A stretch of DNA of 64,000 bases. Source: Ectocarpus siliculosus (taxonomy: Eukaryota > Sar > Phaeophyceae > Ectocarpales > Ectocarpaceae). Position numbers and translations under genes: made by a program. Position 1 is the first letter of the stretch; each line of letters begins with the position of its first letter. Positions 33,695 to 42,836 of the stretch are shown here, piece by piece. Below the pieces are notes generated by a model, which was not told the DNA's origin, did no database searches, and saw only the letters and a list, made by a program, of their open reading frames with translations. Location of the stretch: assembly GCA_000310025.1 (NCBI GenBank), contig FN649758.1:978926-1042925 (forward strand), in the 5' to 3' direction.

Positions 33695-35116
33695 TCATGC
33701 CAAATTCATTGCAAAATCACGGTGAGACTCGAAAGCGTCCTTCGGCAAGCTCTTCGTGAGAAAATCTGCACGCTGGTACGGAGACGGCACGTGCATCACC
33801 GAAATTTCCTTCCTCTCTACCAGTTCCCTGAGAAAATGGTGCCTTACATCTATGTGCTTCGAGTTCGAGTTTGAGATGGGGTTCTGCGCTAGTTGAATCG
33901 CCCCCTGGTTGTCCTCGAAGACGGGGATACACGGCAAGCCGACCTGCGGCAACATGAAACGCCAAATCTGCCTCAAAAACAAAATCTCCTTCACTATGTC
34001 ACCAAGCGCGACGTACTCTGCTTCTGTCGTCGAAAGCGTGACGCACTTTTGCGTTCTGGAAAACCAAGACACAGCGCCTCCTCCACACGTCACGATTCCC
34101 CCTGATACCGACCTACGGTCTGCTGCCTTGCTTGCAAAGTCCGCATCAGCGTACCCCTGCAAGCTGAATCCTTCTACTGTACCCCTCTGAAACGAAATAC
34201 CAAAGTGACTCGTCCTCCTCGCATAGCCTAAAATATCCATCGCTGCATTCCAGTGTACCAGCTTCGGAGATGCGCAATACCTAGCTACTGCCCTTACAGC
34301 ATTCGCAATGTCTGGCCTAGTTTGAGTCGCCAGCCACATCAACGATCCTACCAGCTCACGAAACGGAAAGTCTGTCGCCACCTCATCCGCATCAAAATCA
34401 GAAAGCTTCACCCCCGAAGACATCGGAACGCTCTTACCTCCCACTACTCCATATTCTGCTGCTAGCTCGTCCGCGAAAGTCTGCTGAGAAATCGTCAACC
34501 TTCCGGTCTCCTTGTTCCTCTCGTAAAAGCACCCAGAATACCATCTCAACTCTCCCAGGTTCTTCACTGGCACGGACTTGTTAAGGTCGGCGCCAAACTT
34601 ATCACATCTCTCCCTCTCTCCCACAGCAAAAATGTCATCTACATGTACTACCAAAATCAAAACAACACATCCATCCTCAATCAAACGAAACACACAAGCA
34701 TCGGCCATGCACTGCTCAAAACCTAACGCCACTAAACACCTCTTCAGCATTGCATGCCACTGCCTAGATGCCTGTCTCAAGCCATACAGACTCTTGCCTA
34801 GTTTTACAATCATTCCAGATAGAGCTCCACATCCCTGTGGCAAACGCATGTACACGTCCTCCTCCAACTCCGAGCGCACAAAAGCTTGCTCAATATCGAA
34901 ATGACACAAGTCGAGATTTAACTCGCACGCCAACGCAGCCAACATCCTAACACACGAAACAGAAACGGTAGGCGCGTACAGCTCTCCAAAGTCAATGTAC
35001 TCTCTCTGCATATCACCTCTCGCTACAAGTCTCGACTTCACCTTGGTGGGCCATCCAAATTCATCTGCCTTCCAATCGAATACCCACTTAGCGTTAATTG
35101 CGTTCTCCACTAGTTG
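33695..35116 (-). CDS. Copia reverse transcriptase-RNase H (downstream of in-frame UAG)
   Basis: 473 sense codons in the same frame as the Gag-integrase ORF, beginning directly after UAG. RT motifs: W-V-F-D-W-K near the start, SRLVARG, ELYAPTVS, FDIEQAFV, PQGCG, KSLYGLRQASRQW, and the catalytic VHVDD. RNase H: GYADADFAS, SRTQKCVTLSTTEAEYVAL, EDNQGAIQLA and KHIDVRHHF. The frame is intact. Its first in-frame ATG (35011) lies after SRLVARG, so independent initiation would remove a conserved part of the fingers; this favours synthesis by readthrough. An ordinary nonsense mutation is the alternative. Confidence 0.92.
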   Translation of the reverse strand, partial: QLVENAINAKWVFDWKADEFGWPTKVKSRLVARGDMQREYIDFGELYAPTVSVSCVRMLAALACELNLDLCHFDIEQAFVRSELEEDVYMRLPQGCGALSGMIVKLGKSLYGLRQASRQWHAMLKRCLVALGFEQCMADACVFRLIEDGCVVLILVVHVDDIFAVGERERCDKFGADLNKSVPVKNLGELRWYSGCFYERNKETGRLTISQQTFADELAAEYGVVGGKSVPMSSGVKLSDFDADEVATDFPFRELVGSLMWLATQTRPDIANAVRAVARYCASPKLVHWNAAMDILGYARRTSHFGISFQRGTVEGFSLQGYADADFASKAADRRSVSGGIVTCGGGAVSWFSRTQKCVTLSTTEAEYVALGDIVKEILFLRQIWRFMLPQVGLPCIPVFEDNQGAIQLAQNPISNSNSKHIDVRHHFLRELVERKEISVMHVPSPYQRADFLTKSLPKDAFESHRDFAMNLA

Positions 35117-35119
35117 CTA
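35111..35119 (-). promoter_or_regulatory. UAG CAA CUA, candidate stop-codon readthrough signal
   Basis: The single stop between integrase and RT is UAG followed by CAA CUA, fitting the UAG-CAR-YYA consensus known to promote readthrough in tobamoviruses. Both sides are in one frame (GCG AAG UAG CAA CUA GUG). Translation past the stop would give Gag-PR-IN-RT-RH as one polyprotein. Match and frame are seen; activity is inferred. Confidence 0.5.
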
Positions 35120-38100
35120 CTTCGCCGGAGTAAAAGTCCCTGCTTCCAACAAGCCGTAAAACTCCCTTTGCATAGAGTCGCTCCAAAGGTGCCGGTGCTC
35201 CGACGCCATGGCCTCTTTGTAGCTCTTGGGGACACGAAGGTCGCTGGCCTGGCAGTGAGGAAGGTCAGGGCGTTGCTCCGGCGGGCGCTGGTCTCGCAGC
35301 GTGGCGTCGATGTCTTCCCGGTTGGCGAGGAGCGTGGCAAATGCGAGTGGAAAGCCCGCTCCTCCAGCCCCCGGGTCCACCGCTGCGAGTGCTCCCGCCT
35401 GTTCTCCGCCCCCCGCTCCCCCCGGCTCTCCGGCCTCCGCCCCCCCCAGCTCCCTGCGCTCCTCATCCACCGCGCTCCGAGCCTCCAGCATCGACACCAG
35501 AGTGTTCTTGTCTAGCATCGAGATGAGTCCTGTGCTGTGCCTCGTGCCCGATCTCGTTCGGCTTGGCAGCCGCGGGTCTATCATACCCTCGGCCTTTGTA
35601 CCCGGGCGAAGCTGCCGCATGGCGTGAGCCGTAAGCGGGGGCATCGCGGGGTCCGGCGGCGGCGGCTGGTCTGGATCGAGGGTCGCCAACGGTGACGGCG
35701 AAGAGGCAGAAGACGGCTGGCCAGGGGCGGGGGTCGCCGACGGTGGCGGCGAAGTGGCAGAGGGCGGCTGTGAAGGCGTGGGAGCGGACGGCGGCGTGGT
35801 CGCTGGCGGCGGCGTTGCGGCAGGTGGCGTTGCGGCAGTCGAAGGCGTCGGTGCTGGGCCAAAGTTGATCGAGACGACCGGCGGCGTGAACGGGGGGGGT
35901 GTCGGTGCAGCGGTGATACCAGCGGAACCCCCCTCGCCGGCTGGCGCCGACGTCACCCACGACACGTTGTTGGTGTAGACGACGCGACCGGTGGACGCCT
36001 TGAGGACCTTGACGGTGCCGCTCGGGTGGTTGTCGCCGCCGTTCAGGTAGAAGCAGAGGGTGGCCTGGTCGTCGAGCTTGGTGCGGCGATCCTCGCGCAT
36101 GAAGCCGGGCTGGAAGAACGGCAGCACGCGGAATGGCCCTTGCTCGCCGGTGAACATCTCGTGCGGCGAGCGCCGCCCGGGGTTGGCCTTGGTCGCCGAC
36201 TGGTTAAGAGCGTCGGCGGCCCACTTCGCCGATTCCATCCAAAGACGGTCACCGCGCTCGTCGAGGCCGGGGATGGAGGCGAAGTCGACGTTGAACACAC
36301 GGCCAGCGCTGCGGCGGGCGGCCATGCCGGCCTTCATAATCCGCCAGATGGCGCTCTCGACGACGCCGTTGTACTTCGGAGTGCCAGGCGGGGTGAACTC
36401 GACGCCGATGCCGTTGTCGTCGCAGAATTGCCGGAAGTCGCCACGGGTCCACTCGGTGCCGTTGTCGACGCGGAAACACTCGATGCGCCCGAGGTCGTAC
36501 CGCCCCACGTCCGCCAGCAGCCTTTTCGTTGCCGCCAGCGCGTCGGACTTCCGCCGGAGACCGTAGACCTTGTTCCACCGCGAGGCGCTGTCGACGGCGA
36601 CGAACAGGTAGAGGTTGCCGCCCAGGGAAGGCACCAGCGGTCCACACAAGTCCAGGTGAACACGCCCGAGTGGCTTGGACGCCCGCGCTCCCGGCCCCCG
36701 CGGCACCGACCCTCGCCTGCCCTTCGCCTTCATGCAGTCCGTGCACGGTTCCAGCTTGCCGGTGAGCACGATGCCTCTCTGCTGGGCGGTTTCTCTCAAA
36801 AGGGGCTCGCAAGCGTGGGCAAGGGAGCGGTGGAAGCGGTTGATGTCAACGGACTTTTCAGTCGAACCAAGAGCAAACGGGGACGCACCAGGGCCAAGCG
36901 CGGCCGCACCGAAGTCAAAATCAGCACCCCCATCAATGCTATCCAAAACAGCAGCTACATTCGCAGCATCAGTCTCAGGGATAAACGCGGGGAAAAACTC
37001 TTGATACGGGGTGTCATCATAGCCATCCATGAGCTGCTCGTCGGTGAGCACACTCGTGTCTCCAAGATCCATACCCGGAAAAGTACCCACACAAACAAAC
37101 TCGGACGCCGAAGAAGGTACTACGCCGGCAGAGCCGGCGGGCGGGACGCTGTCACTCGCAGGTCCTACACTGGTGGGACCAGTGGGCGTGACGCTATCAG
37201 TCGAAGGTACTACGCTGGTGGGACCAGCGGGCGTGACGCTCTCACTCGAAGGTACTACGCTAGCAGAGCCAGCGGGAGGGAAACGCAACACGGACACCAA
37301 TGATTCCGCGGAGCCCCCTTTTTGGGAAGGGGAACGCGTGGAGCCAACGGCGGGGGCGGAATCGGGGGCAGTCACGAATGCAGGCAAAGCAGAAGAGTCT
37401 ACTATAGTTGCAGATGGGTCGTATGGTAAGCGCATGGCATATGCTGCAGACGCTTTTTCCTCCCTAGCAAATAGCAGTCCATTTTGGAGGGTTGCACCAC
37501 GCTCGTCGTGCAGGATTTGTTGCTTTCGAGAAACTGCATGCGTTGAAAACAAATTGAAGCTCAGGTTCTCTACTACAGACACGTCAGTCAGCTTAACACA
37601 CATCGTCGTTTTTTCACCGTTCTCATCCTCCTGAAAGAAACTAAGGTTGATGCTACCGATAGCTTGCACTTCTAGCAGTCGACCATCACCTACGACGACA
37701 TACTTCCTATTTGCGGGGATCTCCTGCAGATCGTACATGTGTAGACTACTGTTGGTAAAACTGTTGCTTGCACCTGAATCAGCTACCCATCTCTCGCTAC
37801 CAGGCGGCCCCTCACTAGATTCCACACTCAGCAAAGACGAAGCAGACGCAGCAGACTCAACTCCAATCGTCACTCCTATCCTACCAAAAAAATCTTCGGG
37901 GTGAGACTTGCCTAGGGGCACCGATTGTGCCGTGCAGAGGTGGAGGTAGCCCGAAGATGGAGGCGCGCCAGGAGAAGGGGCAGAGGACGAGGAGGAAGCG
38001 GTGCTGCTGCTGCCCGCGGGGGGGGGCTGACGTGGCTGCTCGGATGATGAATCTTGACCGGCGGGAGGGTAGTAGACGTAGTGGATCCCGCCGTCAGATG

Positions 38101-39808
38101 AACGGCTGTCTTCGTACCCGGAGGAGTAGCTGTAGCTGTCCCCGCCGCCGGCGTAGTGGGCGTACCCGGCGTCGTGGTAGCCGTCGTCGTAGGAGTAGCC
38201 TTCGTCGTAGTCGCCGTAATCTTCGTAGTAGCCACCATCATCGTGGGCGTAGTACACAACGTACGCCTGCTCTCTTCCGTGGCCAGAACGCGCGTGCCCC
38301 GGGCCTCTCCCTGCCCGATCTCTCTCGGCACGCCCGTCGCTGCTGTGGCGTCCCGCGGGCCCACGACCCCCCGGGGGACGCCCCAGACGACCACCAGGCC
38401 CACGTCCACGAAGAGGTCGCGGGGGGGGTGAGGCTTGGCTCCAGCCACCGCCACCATGACCGGTGTGGTGCTGCTGCTCTATCCTCACCCATCGCCCGCC
38501 ACCGCGGCCGGGTCCCGGCGGCGGTCTACCCCCTCGCTGGCTACCGCCGCCACCGCGGCTGCCGCCGCCCGAGCGACGTTCCTCGGCGCCCTCTCTCGAA
38601 CGCGCACGCCGCAGTTGCTGCTGGAGACGACACTGCTCGTTGGTGTGAAGCTCGGACTGGTGGTAGCGGCAAAATCCGCCGGGGTCGTCGTTGAACACGT
38701 CATTATTTTTCTTCTCTCCGTCACGATTTTGGCCGCCAGCTGCTGCCTGACCGCCGTCTTGACCCCAGGATGCCCCCCCACTGCCCCCGCCGCGTCGGCT
38801 CATGCCGGATGCGGCGAGAGCGAGCTCCACCTCGCGCCTCTCCCCCTTGCTCCTCTCGCGCTCCATCTCCACGTGGGCGTCCCTCACCACAGTCTCAAGG
38901 GTACGCAACGTCAGGACATCATGGGCAAGCAGTATTCCTTTTTGCACGGCATACAACGAAGAGGGAAGGCCACGAGCAATGTCTTTGTTGGCATCTGTTT
39001 CATCCTTAATCGTGCCTACAGATGCGAGACGCAGGCGAAGGGCCTCTGAGCGGGCAATGTAATCCTGTGGACTCTCGGACTCTTTCATCTCCAACTCCTT
39101 CCAGTCCTGCTCCAACCTCGACTTTTCTGACTGCTTTTTCTCCTGATAGAACTCGGTCACTATTTTCCAGCCCTTTTGGGGACTCTCACACGCCAGAATC
39201 AAGCTCTGAATCGGGGGATACATAACCTTGCTTATGAGGATATTCCACAGTTTGAAAGACTTGTCTACCACTTCATTTCCAAAAAGTCTCCGAAGGTCTC
39301 CTACATTCACACCCCTCTTCCCGACCTTGACCTCGACCTCCAGTTCCAACGCATCATGCACACCCTCCTCCTGAAAATATGAAATCATCTTACCACGAAA
39401 AATATCAAACATAATGTACAAGTCCTGCTCCTTCTTTACACTACCAAGCCAAGGTTCGATTTCTGAGCCTGGATTGACACGTAACGTGCCTGAGCGGGCA
39501 AAGCCCTGTTGTTGAGCGATGGCCTCAGCTGTCGCCTTGGCCGCTTGCGCCACGATGTGTGCGACGCTGCTGGGGTCGTTGAATGTGGCTGGTGTACCCT
39601 GGCTGGAGGGTGATGGTTGGTTGCCAGTAGGTGGGACTGGGTTGCCGGTTGGAGTGGCTGGGTTGCCGGCTGGTGGTTGGGCAATGGTGACTTCACCCTC
39701 GTTGATCCTGTTGGCTTCGAGTTCGGCTTGCACTCGTTGCTGGACGATCTCCTCCACTTTTTGTTGTAGCTCTTCCCCGCTGAGGGCGGAGAGGTCGATG
39801 TCCTCCAT
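35117..39808 (-). CDS. Copia Gag-protease-integrase polyprotein
   Basis: 1563 residues from an ATG 95 bp after the 5' LTR. The Gag core spans about 100-330, then a zinc-knuckle variant at 380-393 with spacing C-x2-H-x4-H-x4-C. An Arg/Gly-rich stretch (400-515) and a Tyr/Gly/Asp-rich stretch (517-570) follow. The aspartic protease active site is DSGA at 677-680. Four degenerate 18-residue repeats rich in Ser/Val/Pro/Gly lie at about 843-905. Integrase has the HHCC finger (H993, H997, C1022, C1025) and the DDE triad D1053, D1115, E1151 with exactly 35 residues between the last two. A Pro/Ala/Thr-rich linker precedes the RT. The frame is unbroken, as expected for a young copy. It ends at UAG (35119-35117), after which the same frame continues into RT. 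Confidence 0.93.
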   Translation of the reverse strand: MEDIDLSALSGEELQQKVEEIVQQRVQAELEANRINEGEVTIAQPPAGNPATPTGNPVPPTGNQPSPSSQGTPATFNDPSSVAHIVAQAAKATAEAIAQQQGFARSGTLRVNPGSEIEPWLGSVKKEQDLYIMFDIFRGKMISYFQEEGVHDALELEVEVKVGKRGVNVGDLRRLFGNEVVDKSFKLWNILISKVMYPPIQSLILACESPQKGWKIVTEFYQEKKQSEKSRLEQDWKELEMKESESPQDYIARSEALRLRLASVGTIKDETDANKDIARGLPSSLYAVQKGILLAHDVLTLRTLETVVRDAHVEMERERSKGERREVELALAASGMSRRGGGSGGASWGQDGGQAAAGGQNRDGEKKNNDVFNDDPGGFCRYHQSELHTNEQCRLQQQLRRARSREGAEERRSGGGSRGGGGSQRGGRPPPGPGRGGGRWVRIEQQHHTGHGGGGWSQASPPPRPLRGRGPGGRLGRPPGGRGPAGRHSSDGRAERDRAGRGPGHARSGHGREQAYVVYYAHDDGGYYEDYGDYDEGYSYDDGYHDAGYAHYAGGGDSYSYSSGYEDSRSSDGGIHYVYYPPAGQDSSSEQPRQPPPAGSSSTASSSSSAPSPGAPPSSGYLHLCTAQSVPLGKSHPEDFFGRIGVTIGVESAASASSLLSVESSEGPPGSERWVADSGASNSFTNSSLHMYDLQEIPANRKYVVVGDGRLLEVQAIGSINLSFFQEDENGEKTTMCVKLTDVSVVENLSFNLFSTHAVSRKQQILHDERGATLQNGLLFAREEKASAAYAMRLPYDPSATIVDSSALPAFVTAPDSAPAVGSTRSPSQKGGSAESLVSVLRFPPAGSASVVPSSESVTPAGPTSVVPSTDSVTPTGPTSVGPASDSVPPAGSAGVVPSSASEFVCVGTFPGMDLGDTSVLTDEQLMDGYDDTPYQEFFPAFIPETDAANVAAVLDSIDGGADFDFGAAALGPGASPFALGSTEKSVDINRFHRSLAHACEPLLRETAQQRGIVLTGKLEPCTDCMKAKGRRGSVPRGPGARASKPLGRVHLDLCGPLVPSLGGNLYLFVAVDSASRWNKVYGLRRKSDALAATKRLLADVGRYDLGRIECFRVDNGTEWTRGDFRQFCDDNGIGVEFTPPGTPKYNGVVESAIWRIMKAGMAARRSAGRVFNVDFASIPGLDERGDRLWMESAKWAADALNQSATKANPGRRSPHEMFTGEQGPFRVLPFFQPGFMREDRRTKLDDQATLCFYLNGGDNHPSGTVKVLKASTGRVVYTNNVSWVTSAPAGEGGSAGITAAPTPPPFTPPVVSINFGPAPTPSTAATPPAATPPPATTPPSAPTPSQPPSATSPPPSATPAPGQPSSASSPSPLATLDPDQPPPPDPAMPPLTAHAMRQLRPGTKAEGMIDPRLPSRTRSGTRHSTGLISMLDKNTLVSMLEARSAVDEERRELGGAEAGEPGGAGGGEQAGALAAVDPGAGGAGFPLAFATLLANREDIDATLRDQRPPEQRPDLPHCQASDLRVPKSYKEAMASEHRHLWSDSMQREFYGLLEAGTFTPAK

Positions 39809-39903
39809 GGTGTTTGGTGTTGTGGGAGTCTACCGATTGCGCGTGACTGCACAACCCCCGGATGGCTACGCCCGCGCGCAGATACCGTGATATCGCACTA
39901 GTG

Positions 39904-40228
39904 TGAAAGGTAAACTACGCGGGGTGCAGCAAGCACGTTCTGGACGTTACTTGGGGCACTGGGTAGTCGGCCGTGTTAGGCCGAGAGAGAGAGATTGAGA
40001 GAGAGTTGGAGAGAGAGTGGGAGAAGGAAACTTGATTGGAGAGAGACGGTGGTGGTGGTGGAGAGAGAGAGGAAGAAGTGAGCGCAGCACGCACGCAAGC
40101 TTCATCGCACCAACCACGCCAAAAGGGTCCCCGTGACCGCACCGATGGTACCCTGCAACACACGAAATTCCCAACACGTATCCCCCTGGGATCCTCACGA
40201 CCAGATACTGCTGCGAGTATATCTAACA
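39904..40228 (-). repeat. 5' LTR of the copia element
   Basis: 325 bp. On the minus strand it starts TGTTAGATATACTC and ends ACCTTTCA. Contains a GA/CT microsatellite and a GGT run. The target duplication CACTT lies at 40229-40233. Confidence 0.96.
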
Positions 40229-41544
40229 CACTTGGCCGCCCTTGCGGGAAATATACGATTCCACGAGGTGCATAGGAAAAACACCAAAACGACAACCAAC
40301 CTACATCACGGATCCCCGTGGCGTACGCCTTGTACATCGCCGTCACGTGGGGGATAATGTCCATGGACTCGTCCTGGCCAGTGATCGCGCGGTTGCTCCC
40401 GAAAGTCAGCAGGTCCTTAAGCTCCTCCCGAATGGTAGAGACGACCTTCCGGAACTTCTCCCACAACTCGTTGTCGTTGGAGAAGACCTTCGGCATGTCA
40501 CGGAGAGCCTGCGCGAGCTCCTTCGTGCGCCTCTTCGACTGGGCGAGGAACTTCGGGATGAACTGGGGGGGGGGGGTTGAGAAAGGGAGGGCGAGGGGCG
40601 CATGGAAGGCAATGTTCAGAGTTGTCAGTTCCAGGCTTGAAGAGTACAAAAGAGCATCAGACGCGTGTGTGGGTGTTGAAGATGGGGAATAGGCGAGGAT
40701 AGCTTTTGGCGCAAGAAGGCCTCACACCTCGGGAGGCTACCGTACCCCCAAGTCGCCACGTTACGATTGCAACACTACGTGCAAGGTGGATTTTCCAAAG
40801 AGTGTCCCAAGTATCGGGGGGTGGTGGGCAAGTGGGTCTCGTCCTTTCACGGGGGGGCGCCAATAAAAAATGGTTTCCCTTGGACGTTAGTCAGGACGAA
40901 ATGAAACACTGGGCACATGACAAAATCTCCAACTTGTGGTGATGGGAACTTTTCTCGGCGGTTTTGCGTACACGAGCGAAGCAGCTTGAGAACTTACGGA
41001 AGGAAACGAAACAAACATGAATACACGAGAGGGATGGAGCCTCGCCCCACCGGGACCTCACTCCGCCTAGAACGTTCGCTCTCTCCTTATTAGCCAAACT
41101 ACGAAAATCTCGAATGTGTCTCGCTTCGGCCTGTCAGGTGCTCCTATTTGGGTAGGGCGCGGGTTGGTATTCTATTTTGGGGTGACTACGGTGTGCACCG
41201 TAGGAGGAAAGGCGAAGCAACAATATGCTGGAATGAATTCCTGTGAAGGCTTGTTCCTTGATGACCCCGGCTGATACGTGAAACGTCAGCACCGAGAGAT
41301 TTAAAGACTGCACCAGAATTATATGAGACGAACACAAACAAACGGTTGGTTCCACGAAACCCATTTCCTTCGTCGATTGTCGGGAAACGATCGAAATTGC
41401 GCGAAATACTTACCTTCTGTTTTCGGCTCTGGGAGGTCGGCTGGATACTGAGCATATATTTTCTTCGTGTTAACCTACACTGAATTTTTAACGCTTTCGC
41501 CACTGGCCCTAAGCACAAAAAACATCTGCATCGGACTAGACGGT

Positions 41545-41615
41545 CGCCCCGATGGTCCAGTGGTATCTTCGTAAACCGCTAGTCGCAAACGCAGTGAGTT
41601 CGAATTCCCGTGGCG
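41545..41615 (+). other. tRNA-like sequence, possible head of a SINE
   Basis: 71 nt with an A-box-like TGGTCCAGTGG (41553-41563) and a B-box-like AGTTCGAATTCC (41597-41608), closed by a possible acceptor stem CGCCCCG/CGTGGCG with one mismatch. The T stem does not pair, and there is no sound anticodon arm, so it is not a working tRNA gene. A-rich sequence follows at about 41756-41780. It lies in intron 1 of the dynamin gene. A tRNA-derived SINE is plausible but unproven. Confidence 0.35.
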
Positions 41616-42822
41616 TGAAAATATCACAAAATTTCGAAATATAGCTGAAAAAGCTACTTCGACGGTAGCACCGTCGACGAGGGAAAGGATGGCTGGACCC
41701 TTCTCGCGACAACAAATATAACTCAGCACGCACCGCAGGAGGAAGGTGGCGCACGAAAATATATAAAAACAAGAAACAAACCCTGGTGTCTACCTGTGGC
41801 CCTGCATGGTTGTAGTTGTACGAAAACACACACTGAAAAGTGGGGGGACTGTCGCCATAATGTAAAGGACGAAAACAACAAACATTGGAATGCATTTCTC
41901 AATGCATCCCGTGAAGTTCTCTGCTGGGTCAACGACAGTAATATCGTGGACATGCCCTCCCACATGTGGTGTGTTGAAAAAAATCTACTTCATAGCTTCA
42001 GAGGATGATGCCTTTGACAACTTGCTGGGGATATTGCGGCAATTTTTTTAATCTACCTCCATTTCTATTCTGGAATACAGCAAGTTGCTGTTTCGGAAAT
42101 ATATCAGCTATTTTTGCAGTGTACGTGCAAGACTTGATACCAATGCACGTGCAACACTTGGTACCATGTGGTGTTGGGGGTTGTGAGTGTCAAGTGATAT
42201 ATTAGAAAAGGTTGGTTTCATAGTCTAAGGGAAAGAAGGGCAGAGCAATGTGAATCTGAATGTGTTTGATTGGGCATCGTCCATAAATTTCTTTGTGGTG
42301 TAGTCTACTGCTGCTGTAGTGGGGACGACTACACGACTACCCAAGAGGTCAAATCAAGCGGACGAACCTCCCTGTTTCTTGCGGACCAGGTACGTCGGGT
42401 GTGTTGATCCATTTTGTTGAGACCACCTCGCATGTCGTAGCCATGTCGTTGAGCATCATTTGTGAAGGAGTACAGCAGTATTCATGAATAGATTGTATAA
42501 TATTTGTTCAGTTTTAGGGACACCATACGCACATGAGCATGCGTGCAAAGGTACACACCCGTCCATTGAGAACTCTAAAAATGTGCTCAAAATGTCGCAA
42601 AATCCAATTTTGGTATGTATCCACACCCTACGAGAAAATCAAAGACACCTACCTGCTGAACTCTCTCTGCCTGGATTTCGACGATGCGCCCGACCAGCGT
42701 GTCGAAGCCCCAGTACTCCTTCTCGATGCCGGCCATCTCCGAATTGGTTTGGAAGAATTGCCTCTCCCTTGCCCGCACTTCCTCAGCGGGCGTGTCTTCC
42801 TCCACCTCAATGGGCGTGCGGT

Positions 42823-42836
42823 TGACAATTGACAAT
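42823..42836 (-). other. 7-bp tandem duplication causing the dynamin frameshift
   Basis: ATTGTCA occurs twice in a row on the minus strand. The first frame reads LGFIAIVN then leaves the family pattern and stops; the second frame reads IVNRTPIEVEE and continues the stalk. Counting one copy only, exon 1 is 909 bp, a whole number of codons ending in phase with exon 2. Confidence 0.85.

Larger units (their letters stand above)
33117..40228 (-). mobile_element. Ty1/copia LTR retrotransposon, complete, recently inserted
   Basis: 7112 bp in the same orientation as the dynamin gene that hosts it. LTRs of 325 bp at 39904-40228 (5') and 33117-33441 (3') appear identical by eye, begin TG and end CA, and are flanked by the direct repeat CACTT at 33112-33116 and 40229-40233. 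The order protease, integrase, RT, RNase H defines Ty1/copia. Coding is in one frame interrupted once by UAG. A purine tract precedes the 3' LTR. I saw no primer-binding site of the usual TGG-starting form after the 5' LTR. Confidence 0.96.

Noticed and set aside
36026-37303. Plus-strand ORF of 425 codons in the copia region
   Set aside because: Antisense to the integrase, whose DDE and HHCC motifs are in the opposite frame.
41545-41615. A functional tRNA gene
   Set aside because: The T stem does not pair, the anticodon arm is not recognisable and the B box has an extra base.
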